Below are positions 1 to 7,351 of a stretch of DNA of 64,000 nucleotides, one piece after another. Position 1 is the first letter of the stretch; each line of letters opens with the position of its first letter. The stretch lies in NCBI RefSeq assembly GCF_004135625.1, contig NZ_SDPV01000002.1, forward strand, positions 434,001 through 498,000. The letters are read 5' to 3'. A model generated the notes under the pieces. That model was not told where the DNA came from. It ran no database searches and saw nothing but the letters and a program-made list of their open reading frames with translations. This DNA comes from Pelagerythrobacter rhizovicinus. GTDB lineage: Bacteria > Pseudomonadota > Alphaproteobacteria > Sphingomonadales > Sphingomonadaceae. Made by a program: the position numbers and the translations under genes.

Positions 1-405
1 CCCAGTTCTGCCGATGGTTGGACGGCCCAGTTTGTCGGGCTTCCCACTTTCACCGAAGAAGCTGCGCTCGGCGAGCAATCCACCCTGCGAGTTTCCTATG
101 GCGACACGTTCTTCACGTTGAGTGAAGCGCGATTGCAGGCAATCGCTGATCGCGCCAGCGCAAGGGTGAGAGAGGCAGAACTTGAGCAGAGGAGAGCCGA
201 GCGCGAAGCGTACCGCAACTCGGCCGCTGGCCGCGCGGAGGCACTGAGGCAACGACAGGCAATGGCCGACAAGCAAAAGGCTTGCGAGGCGAATGGCGGG
301 ACGTGGGGAGTTCGCTTCGACGACAGCGCGATCATGGGCGTCGATGCCCAAGACGTAGATGGATTTCTGTGGATGATGCAAGGTTGCTATTTCTTGGGCC
401 GTTAG
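1..405 (+). CDS. Hypothetical protein, C-terminal part (cut by left window edge)
   Basis: The frame is open from base 1 and stops at 405, so the true start lies outside the window; a TTG at 118 is in frame but need not be the start. The visible part has a glutamate/arginine/alanine-rich stretch (about residues 45-95) that should form a charged helix or coiled coil. A Cys/Gly/Trp-containing tail (KACEANGGTWGV) and a second cysteine near the end (MMQGCYF) follow. No family is recognised. It precedes the HNH nuclease gene in the same orientation. Confidence 0.5.
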   Translation, partial: PSSADGWTAQFVGLPTFTEEAALGEQSTLRVSYGDTFFTLSEARLQAIADRASARVREAELEQRRAEREAYRNSAAGRAEALRQRQAMADKQKACEANGGTWGVRFDDSAIMGVDAQDVDGFLWMMQGCYFLGR

Positions 406-647
406 CCTCGAACGACCACCGTTTCGCGTAGCTTTCTAGGTTGGCGCGACGACAATCCCGCTTTCGGAGGCCATATCTTGAAGAGGGCGGGAAGAGGCAA
501 TCCACTGGTAGCAGCGGAGGCACCGAACCAGATTTTTCTCTTTGCGCGCTTATGCCGGCGCTTGACACCCTTAATAACAAGCGCCGCGAGCCGCAACGGT
601 ATGCGGTTTCGCTTGCGAAAACCGGCGTTTCACGCTCGACACGCCGA

Positions 648-1757
648 ATGGACCATACATTTCTCATCGCTGGCGACGACGGCTTACTTCTGAGAGCTCG
701 GGTGGATATCGACGGCAGTGACCTTGTCCTTCACAGCCGCAGCGGACTCAAGGCCGATGGACGCAATCCGGACTATCGTCCCGCGCTCGAGGCAATCCTG
801 AAGCGCCTCGCCGCGCGCCGCGCAGCATTCAAGGCCTTTCTCGACAGCCGCCCGTTCGCACATTTACCACTGGCAGATCGGATCATAGGCAACAGCTCCA
901 ATTTTCCCAGCGATCCAGCGGAACTATTCAGAGCCATCCTTCGCGCAATGAATGCCAACTCCTCGAGCAATGGATCATACCGTCGCTTGCGCATCCAAGT
1001 CGAGGGCCTTTCGGGCGTCGCGCTGCTTCTTGCCGTTCGCGGAACGCCCGAACTTCGGCCAAAGCCTGTCCGGCCACGGCACGATCGTTTCGGCCCGAAA
1101 GAGGTGCAAGGCATCGGGCCCGATCACGTGCGCAAAGCCGCCGCGCGTATGCTTGCGGGCGACCGTGCCCCGAATTTCGCTCCGTCGACGGATTACGACG
1201 TGATCGTCGAAGCTGGGCGCCGCCTGGCGCCCAAGGCGCTCTATGGCCTCGCGGCGGAAGAGGGACTGGCTCTTGAGGCTTTCCCGACGCACTTCGCCGC
1301 CGGTTTCGGGAAGCCTTGCTTCACCGCGATTGAGGAGGCTGGCTACTCGATCGTGCCGAAGATTGAGGGTGAAGACGATCCGGACAGTCCCGATGCGGAC
1401 CGAGCCCAGGACTCGGTTCTCAACGACGATGAAGAGCGCAGCTGGGCCGAAGGTGACATGCGCATCGTCTCACATCTGCGCAACGAACGCCGTCGCAATT
1501 CCGCCGTGGCTCGCGAGAAGCGCAAGGCGGTGAAAGCCGCGAACGGCGGTCGCCTCGTATGCGAGGCCGAGGGCTGCGCCATCGACTGGTACGAAGTCTA
1601 CCCCGACGGCATCGCGGATGCGGTATTTGAGATCCACCATACGACGCCACTTCATCAAACGGCGGAGGAGGGCACAGTTACGACGCTTGCCGACGTCGTG
1701 TGTCTCTGCGCCAGCTGCCACCGGGCCGAACACCGACGACTTGCTTCGGCAAACTAG
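648..1757 (+). CDS. HNH endonuclease domain protein
   Basis: A 369-aa protein with a C-terminal HNH nuclease module (about the last 60 residues): Cys-x4-Cys (VCEAEGC), the His-His core EIHHTTPL, and a closing CASCHRAEH that would complete the zinc site and ββα-metal fold. The layout resembles McrA-like or predicted restriction endonucleases. The N-terminal ~250 residues (start MDHTFLIAGDDG) match no domain I recognise and may sense DNA or another target. The ATG at 648 is chosen; the frame is open back to a TTG at 441, but that extension is arginine-rich and low in information. As first complete gene of a defence-rich island, a DNA-cleaving immune role is inferred, not shown. Confidence 0.7.
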   Translation: MDHTFLIAGDDGLLLRARVDIDGSDLVLHSRSGLKADGRNPDYRPALEAILKRLAARRAAFKAFLDSRPFAHLPLADRIIGNSSNFPSDPAELFRAILRAMNANSSSNGSYRRLRIQVEGLSGVALLLAVRGTPELRPKPVRPRHDRFGPKEVQGIGPDHVRKAAARMLAGDRAPNFAPSTDYDVIVEAGRRLAPKALYGLAAEEGLALEAFPTHFAAGFGKPCFTAIEEAGYSIVPKIEGEDDPDSPDADRAQDSVLNDDEERSWAEGDMRIVSHLRNERRRNSAVAREKRKAVKAANGGRLVCEAEGCAIDWYEVYPDGIADAVFEIHHTTPLHQTAEEGTVTTLADVVCLCASCHRAEHRRLASAN

Positions 1758-2059
1758 CAGCGGAAGTAGACGGGCGTCCCGGATATTGGCCGGAGGTGGG
1801 CCGCTTGCAGCTTGACCGCTTTCAGCGAAAGCTGGTGGAGTGCGAACGTGTACTTTTGAGCTGCACCCTTCGCCGGGGTCGGCAAAACGCACGCGCACGC
1901 TAGCCTCGTCTAGATGTTAGATCCCGCGCCTGATCTTGCGAGATTTGTTTCCCCCACCAGGGGCGGCGTACCACGACTAGAAAGGTTCGCCGATGTCGAC
2001 GTTCGCGCTGCTGGACGCTAAGTCAATGTTGTCGCACAAAGCACACAACGGGAGGCTTA
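1758..2059. other. Intergenic gap, no supported gene
   Basis: About 300 bp between the HNH gene and the GHKL ATPase gene. Short frames here overlap the HNH gene or lack a ribosome-binding site. A GGGAGG Shine-Dalgarno at 2050-2055 belongs to the next gene. No clear terminator hairpin or promoter stands out by eye. Confidence 0.5.
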
Positions 2060-3196
2060 GTGCGAATCACAGCTCAATCTACAATCGCCGCCAGCGAGCG
2101 CGCGTTGACAAGCCTCTCTCAGGCACCTGCGGGCGAGCCGCTACGACTGCCGAGCAATATCCGCCACCTTGCTGGCGGTGCGGAAGCCGCCCTGACTCAG
2201 GTAATCATAAGCTGGGCTCAGCAGAATCCAGACGCACTGCTCGAGACATTCATTGAGTCACCTGAACAGATCGGCGGTTTCGTGCGACGCCTTCCTGGGC
2301 TGGTCGCAGGGCTGTGCGCAAAAAAGGCAACCGGCCACGGGCAAACGGGCTCGATAGCGACAGCGCTCCACGGCGCCGCACTCGCGCGCCTTGATCAACT
2401 ACAGAGCGAGCGGCCCAAGCGAGGCTATCGCGGCGCATCGGCGGAGATCGTATGCGCCGATCACCTTGGGCGGGATACACCGTACTTGCTCTATCTACCC
2501 GGCGCGCTTGGTGGCTCAGGCCTGCGCCCGCGTGAGAATTTCCGAGATTTGGCAAGCTGGCTTCTGCGAGGCGCGATCCGCGGCAGCTACCGCGACCATG
2601 TGCCAGCGGACGCCGCCGATGCCATTGGGGCGATGCTATTCGAGATCTTCAAGAATACTGAGGATCACGCGCTCACCGATATCGCAGGCGACCTGCTTGA
2701 TGTGTCGATCCGAGCCATTAAGACCAACCATCACGCCATGGCGCCAGATCAACTCGCGCGGATCGTGGGCGAGTATGCACCACTCGCCCGCTACTGCGAT
2801 GCGCTGACGGTGCCTCAAGGCGCAGTCTTCACCCACTTGTTCGAACTGTCCGTGCTCGATTCTGGGCCCGGCTTCGCAGCGACCTGGACTGGCTCCGCTC
2901 TTCCGGATCTCTCGCTCGAGGATGAAGACAATGCGGTTCGGGCCTGCTTCGGGAAGGGCAGCGCGAAAGGCCAGAGTCGGTTCGGCGAAGGGCTTCCCCA
3001 TGTGCTGCGCTTGCTCCGCCGGCAAAAAGGGTTCTTGCGACTTCGAACTGGTCGTCTGTCCTTCTTTATCGACTTTTCGGACGAGGAGCATGCGGCCGAT
3101 GGCGCACTGCGCCGTTATGAGCAGGCCGGCCTCGCCGCGCTCGCGCCGGTCGCGGGCAGTCTCATGACGATACTCATTCCGATGCAGCGGGCATGA
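2060..3196 (+). CDS. GHKL-fold ATPase (MORC/Hsp90/histidine-kinase-type ATP-binding domain)
   Basis: A 378-aa protein starting at GTG 2060, four bases after a GGAGG Shine-Dalgarno. Bergerat-fold signatures occur in order: an N-box with E195, N199 and D202-H203 (LFEIFKNTEDH); a G1 box D267-x-G-x-G (LDSGPGF); and a G2/lid segment RFGEGLPHV (about 307-315) after a Gly/Lys/Ser-rich loop. The N-terminal ~180 residues are helical and unassigned. No transmembrane, dimerisation-phosphotransfer or receiver domain is seen, so it is not an ordinary sensor kinase. The stop overlaps the next start (ATGA), so the two products are probably made in a fixed ratio and work together. A role as ATP-driven sensor or conformational switch of a two-gene system is inference. 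Confidence 0.7.
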   Translation: MRITAQSTIAASERALTSLSQAPAGEPLRLPSNIRHLAGGAEAALTQVIISWAQQNPDALLETFIESPEQIGGFVRRLPGLVAGLCAKKATGHGQTGSIATALHGAALARLDQLQSERPKRGYRGASAEIVCADHLGRDTPYLLYLPGALGGSGLRPRENFRDLASWLLRGAIRGSYRDHVPADAADAIGAMLFEIFKNTEDHALTDIAGDLLDVSIRAIKTNHHAMAPDQLARIVGEYAPLARYCDALTVPQGAVFTHLFELSVLDSGPGFAATWTGSALPDLSLEDEDNAVRACFGKGSAKGQSRFGEGLPHVLRLLRRQKGFLRLRTGRLSFFIDFSDEEHAADGALRRYEQAGLAALAPVAGSLMTILIPMQRA

Positions 3197-5388
3197 TGAA
3201 CTCGATCTTTCCGTTCCGCTTCGAAATCGCCCGCAAGGCGTGGTCCCACGATGTATTGCTCGTGTTCGTGGCGACTCCAGCACTTGATCCCGAGGCCTTC
3301 GCCACGGTGATCGAACGTGAGGTGGAACAGAACCTGGTACCCGACGAGGTTGTGCTGCTCGTGCGCGATCCTGCGTTTTATGCTACCCAACAGGCGCTGG
3401 GCGAAGATTCGCAGAATGTCGCCACAATCGCGCGGCTTGCCGGACGGGCGACCGTGACGTTGATCGGTTATGACTGCGCGGGCGCCGAAGCGCGGCGCAC
3501 ACACGTCACCGGCCCGGCTTCCAAGCGCAGGGTGAAGCTAGCCGACTTCAAGCGGCGCGCGATCACCAGCATCTTCAACGCCCGCCACGGTTTCGTCGAA
3601 TCCACGGCGACGTATCATTTTGAGAACCCGTCCGGTCGCCACACAGAGCGCTTCATCCGGCTCTCCAACATTCTTGCACGTGGCGCCGAAATAGCATTCA
3701 TCGGATTTTGCACGCTCCCTTACGTCGCCAGCCGCGCAACGACCGCCTATCTCGACACGCCGTCGCTCTACGCAGTGGTGGCGGCGATCAACGAGCAACG
3801 GTCATCTTTTGCAGGGTCGGTCCCGATCCTTGCGGACAACTTCTCATCCTATGCTGGCGCTCGCGATTACCGTTTTACTCGTCTCGCGGACTCGCTTGTG
3901 CTGATATCGGCATCTTCGAGCGGCTCACTTGCGTCGCACCTTATCGCCGAGCACGGGTTTGCCCCGGCCCAAGTCACGCATCTACTGTTCCTCGGCACCG
4001 ATCGCAGCGGCTCGAACATCGTTTGCGACCTGCGCAAGGATGCGCGCCAGAATGAAGAGGGCGTCGCGACGCCCCCCTCGGTTGAAGGCCCGGACGGCTG
4101 CAGGATGTGCAGAACAGGCTCACACGCGATCAAGTTGCACGGCGATCAGTTCGAGTTTGCCGGACCGCAGCAGGAATCGCTGCTCATCGCTAAGAGCGAT
4201 GCCCCGGCCGGGCTGGGTGGGCTGATGGAGCGGTTCGCGGGGGGCGGACTGTTCACCGTTGGTCTTGGCAAGTCGGTCGGCCGGCAGCCACGGCAGTTCA
4301 ACGTCGAGCCGATTGCCCTGCTTGCTCATACGGAATTCCAGCAGCGGCTCGACTATGTCTCACGTCGATCGCTCCCGGCGAGCTTGCGGCATGTGATTGC
4401 GGTAGACGAGGCATCGGTGCCATTCGCGCAGAAAATCGCGGACGCGGTCTCGCCTGCGACGGTCGTCGTGCCGCGTGGTGATCTGGAAACGATCCCTGCC
4501 TCAACCGAGACGGCGATCGCGATCGCCGCCGTCGTGATCGAGAGCGGCCGGAGCTTGCTCGATATCAGCAGGGACCTGCGCACGATCGCGCCGAAGGCTC
4601 CTTTGCTGTACCTAGCTGGATTCTCCAAAACCACGGCCGAGCCGCGTCGCGAAGCTCTTGAGCGCACCCTCGTTCAGACCGTTAATCCCTATCCCTATCA
4701 GATGATCGAAGTAGAGCGGATGACGCTTCCGCTTTCCAGTGAGCATAATCCCTGGGCCGAGGAGCTCAGGTTGCTGATCGATCCGGATGTTGAAAGGCTC
4801 ATCCCATTTCGGATCGCCCCTGTGGTACACGCGCGCGTCGCGCGGTTGCGCAGGACGTCCCAAGCGCTCGACACTGACCTGTTCTTGGCAAACAGCGGCA
4901 CTCGAAAGCTGTCGCTTCAGCCCGGGTTCGTATTCTGGCCCGACGGAGTACCTACGCGCGCGCACAGCCAGGCTGATGTCTATTTCACCGTTGCCTCAGT
5001 GCTGCAACGGCTTCGCGCCAACGCCCATCGGACGCAAAAGTCGGCGTTAAAGAGCAACTGGTTCCAACAGACTGTATTGGCTCCGGAAAATTTCGGTCGG
5101 TTCAACGACGACATCATCCAGGCGAGCATTCTTCGCGCCGCCCATCCCTATGAGATGAACTTGGTGGACGCGCCGACTGACAGCCGGGAGCTAGGACGTC
5201 TTATCCGCCGCATCATCCTCGCTGCAGGCACGGAACGCGGCGGCGCGGCGGCGGAATTCTTGCTCGCGCTGGCGACCAGTCGGTTGCGTCTGCGGCGCAC
5301 CGATCTGGAGGTGGCGCTTTCCGCCGAACCGAGTTCAGTGCCGATGGTTGAGTTCTTGCGAAAGGTTTGCGCAACGCGGTTGCTCTGA
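3193..5388 (+). CDS. Large unknown protein with phosphoribosyltransferase-like segments, partner of the GHKL ATPase
   Basis: A 731-aa protein whose ATG (3193) overlaps the stop of the ATPase gene. Several stretches recall type I phosphoribosyltransferases. Residues ~142-161 (HFENPSGRHTERFIRL) look like the hood/substrate segment of orotate-PRTase-like enzymes. Residues ~233-247 (DSLVLISASSSGSLA) and ~447-462 (VVIESGRSLLDISRDL) look like PRPP-loop regions, but without the canonical acidic pair before the loop, so activity may be lost or altered. Two Cys pairs (CDLRKD and CRMCRTG, ~278-307) might bind metal. No signal peptide or TM segment is seen. Two tandem PRTase-like domains is my reading; it needs a structure prediction. 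Function unknown. Confidence 0.55.
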   Translation: MMNSIFPFRFEIARKAWSHDVLLVFVATPALDPEAFATVIEREVEQNLVPDEVVLLVRDPAFYATQQALGEDSQNVATIARLAGRATVTLIGYDCAGAEARRTHVTGPASKRRVKLADFKRRAITSIFNARHGFVESTATYHFENPSGRHTERFIRLSNILARGAEIAFIGFCTLPYVASRATTAYLDTPSLYAVVAAINEQRSSFAGSVPILADNFSSYAGARDYRFTRLADSLVLISASSSGSLASHLIAEHGFAPAQVTHLLFLGTDRSGSNIVCDLRKDARQNEEGVATPPSVEGPDGCRMCRTGSHAIKLHGDQFEFAGPQQESLLIAKSDAPAGLGGLMERFAGGGLFTVGLGKSVGRQPRQFNVEPIALLAHTEFQQRLDYVSRRSLPASLRHVIAVDEASVPFAQKIADAVSPATVVVPRGDLETIPASTETAIAIAAVVIESGRSLLDISRDLRTIAPKAPLLYLAGFSKTTAEPRREALERTLVQTVNPYPYQMIEVERMTLPLSSEHNPWAEELRLLIDPDVERLIPFRIAPVVHARVARLRRTSQALDTDLFLANSGTRKLSLQPGFVFWPDGVPTRAHSQADVYFTVASVLQRLRANAHRTQKSALKSNWFQQTVLAPENFGRFNDDIIQASILRAAHPYEMNLVDAPTDSRELGRLIRRIILAAGTERGGAAAEFLLALATSRLRLRRTDLEVALSAEPSSVPMVEFLRKVCATRLL

Positions 5389-5564
5389 CTTGCTTGACGC
5401 TGCGGATCAGTGAACTGCAGCTGTTGGGCTGGGCTGTAGGGAGGCTAGATTGCAACAATTGGGATGCAAAGCACGCATCAGCTGAATTGCAAAAGCCAGA
5501 GATTGCTTTGCCGGCAGCTCGAAAGGGAGCGTTTCTGACACAGTTGCCGCTCCTCGGATCGTTT

Positions 5565-5629
5565 TGTACGAAATATGGATCAACGCTTTTCGATACATTA
5601 ATTTGTTTCGTGACACGCTTTCGACACGA
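5565..5629. promoter_or_regulatory. Candidate resolvase res/operator site
   Basis: Directly upstream of the serine resolvase gene are imperfect inverted repeats: TGTACGAAA (5565-5573) facing TTTTCGATACA (5587-5597), and TCGTG (5608-5612) facing CACGA (5625-5629). Tn3-type resolvases bind paired inverted sub-sites located just upstream of their own gene. Position and symmetry fit, but the match is loose and made by eye. Confidence 0.25.
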
Positions 5630-5640
5630 GGAGAGAAGTT

Positions 5641-6222
5641 ATGTCGCGAACATTTGCATATTGCCGCGTCAGCACCAACGAACAGACGACCGAAAATCAG
5701 CTAGCCGAGATCGAAGCGGCTGGCTTCCGCGTGGAACCGCGTAGAGCAATCTGCGAGACTATTTCGGGCTCGGTCCCCGCCCTGCAGCGCAGCGGGTTCA
5801 AGAAGCTAGTCGACAAACTCGATTGGGATGATGTCCTGATCGTCACGAAGCTCGATCGTCTCGGGCGCAACGCAATCGATGTCCGCACCACCGTCGAACT
5901 GCTGGCATCACAAAATGTTCGCGTACATTGCCTTGCGCTTGGTGGAGTTGATCTCACGAGTGCTGCGGGAAAAATGACGATGTCGGTGATCAACGCGGTC
6001 GCCGAATTCGAACGTGACCTTCTCGTTGAACGAACCCAAGCTGGCTTGCGGCGTGCAAAGGCTGAGGGACAGAAATTAGGGCGACCTCGTGCCATGACGG
6101 ACGAGCAGGAGCAGGAGGCAATTTCTTTGCGACAGGCGGGTGCTTCACTGGCATCCGTCGCAGCGAAGATGGGTGTCAGTCGCTCTGCCATTCAACGTGC
6201 GGAGCAGCGCGCGAACCGATGA
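5641..6222 (+). CDS. Serine resolvase/invertase family recombinase
   Basis: A 193-aa protein of the small serine recombinase family (Tn3 resolvase/Hin/Gin), of typical length. The catalytic serine is S11 in YCRVSTNEQ. The conserved LDRLGRN arginine motif, AEFERDLLVERT and the E-helix region follow, then GRPRAM and a C-terminal helix-turn-helix (about 150-190, ASVAAKMGVSRSAIQRA). An AGGAGAG Shine-Dalgarno sits at 5629-5635. It probably resolves or inverts DNA at a nearby site. No matching transposase is in the window, so it is either a leftover of a Tn3-like unit or a domesticated resolvase that shuffles the island. Confidence 0.9.
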   Translation: MSRTFAYCRVSTNEQTTENQLAEIEAAGFRVEPRRAICETISGSVPALQRSGFKKLVDKLDWDDVLIVTKLDRLGRNAIDVRTTVELLASQNVRVHCLALGGVDLTSAAGKMTMSVINAVAEFERDLLVERTQAGLRRAKAEGQKLGRPRAMTDEQEQEAISLRQAGASLASVAAKMGVSRSAIQRAEQRANR

Positions 6223-6506
6223 CGGCTTTGCGCCCTCATCTCAGTCGTTCGATGACTTATCCGACGACCCTGAAAGCGGATGTCGATCGGATAGGGCCTG
6301 AACATCTCGGACTTCGCGACTTCCTGGAATCAGAGGCCGGACGGCGGTTAGCTGCCGTCCGGCCAGTCGATGCCCTTGCCCACAACGCGCCGCAAACGTC
6401 TCGTTCGGTAAATCTAACCATGACACTGAAAATCCGCCGCTTATTCTGTCAGAGAGCGTCTCTCAAGCTCCTGAAACTTCCGCAGATGCCGGATTGCTGC
6501 CAATGA
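6219..6506 (+). CDS. Doubtful small ORF overlapping the resolvase stop
   Basis: A 95-codon frame whose ATG overlaps the resolvase stop (ATGA), the only argument for it. The product (MTALRPHLSRSMTYPTTLK...) has no recognisable motif and an odd composition near its end (Cys/Leu/Lys). The rest of the 395-bp gap up to 6617 holds no other supported gene. It may be non-coding DNA left by an old insertion. Confidence 0.2.
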   Translation: MTALRPHLSRSMTYPTTLKADVDRIGPEHLGLRDFLESEAGRRLAAVRPVDALAHNAPQTSRSVNLTMTLKIRRLFCQRASLKLLKLPQMPDCCQ

Positions 6507-6617
6507 GAGAGTGTTCCCGAGTGACAGGATATTGCCTGAACGGTGTTTGCCTCGAATGCGAAGATTCCTCAATTTCCTACTTGCTCAGTCAAGACAAAAT
6601 GGTGGATTCGTAAGGGC

Positions 6618-7331
6618 ATGGATGCTTTCTACTTCTTGAAGAGCAGAACCCAGTTTATCCGCTTCTTCTATGCGGAAGGCGCGAAAGGGTTCGCCGACGT
6701 CAAGCACCGGATCGAGAACGAGCTGCCGCCGTTCGACGATCGGCCCTACAGTGAGGATTCCGACCCGCCCTATTTGTCGGAATGGATGGACGCGGAAACC
6801 GCTCGGGAGGTGCTGGGCATCGCCTGCATCTCAATGCTTTCCGACAGCCTCAAGCTATATTTCAGGATGCTGGAAGAGCGGGTCATCCGATTTTCCTTCG
6901 AAAATCGGAAGGCAGCCTTTCGAGACGGCTTCGTCCCCGCCTATTTCGCGGCGCTGGGCGAGATCCTTGACACCGATTGGAGCGATTGCCCAGTTGATCG
7001 CAACCTGATTGAACAGGTTGTTTTGGCCCGCAATCGCGGCCAGCACGGTGAAGACATTACCTCCTTCGACGTGCGGTACGACAAGGCGATGCTCGAGAAG
7101 CATCCTAGGCCATTCTTCATCGGCGACGATGAGATGTCGGTTCTCACGTCGGAGGAAGGTTCGCTGGCTTCGTTGCTCATGCCGACCCTCAAGGTGAGCG
7201 CCGACCGCCTGGCGAAAGCTCTCGATGAGGTCGATGTGCTTGCCGAATGGATCGAGGCTCGCATCGAGCGCGCCCGCGATTGGCACCTGAGCCGTCGCCC
7301 GGCGCAAGCGGCCGCTTCCCGGGCCGAATAG
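6618..7331 (+). CDS. HEPN-like protein, partner of the downstream nuclease-STAND protein
   Basis: A 237-aa, largely helical protein. Near residue 138 is VVLARNRGQHGEDI, giving an R138-x4-H143 motif of the kind that marks HEPN ribonuclease or nucleotide-binding domains. Preceding helices (SDSLKLYFRMLEERV) fit a HEPN bundle. The ATG at 6618 (MDAFYFLKSRTQF) is preferred; the frame opens from a GTG at 6543, but that extension looks non-coding. It ends 20 bp before the next gene start on the same strand, so the two are likely co-transcribed. A HEPN toxin or regulator beside a STAND-type protein suggests a two-component immune module. The HEPN call rests on a short motif. Confidence 0.5.
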   Translation: MDAFYFLKSRTQFIRFFYAEGAKGFADVKHRIENELPPFDDRPYSEDSDPPYLSEWMDAETAREVLGIACISMLSDSLKLYFRMLEERVIRFSFENRKAAFRDGFVPAYFAALGEILDTDWSDCPVDRNLIEQVVLARNRGQHGEDITSFDVRYDKAMLEKHPRPFFIGDDEMSVLTSEEGSLASLLMPTLKVSADRLAKALDEVDVLAEWIEARIERARDWHLSRRPAQAAASRAE

Positions 7332-7351
7332 CTCCGAGCTGGCCGCGCGCG

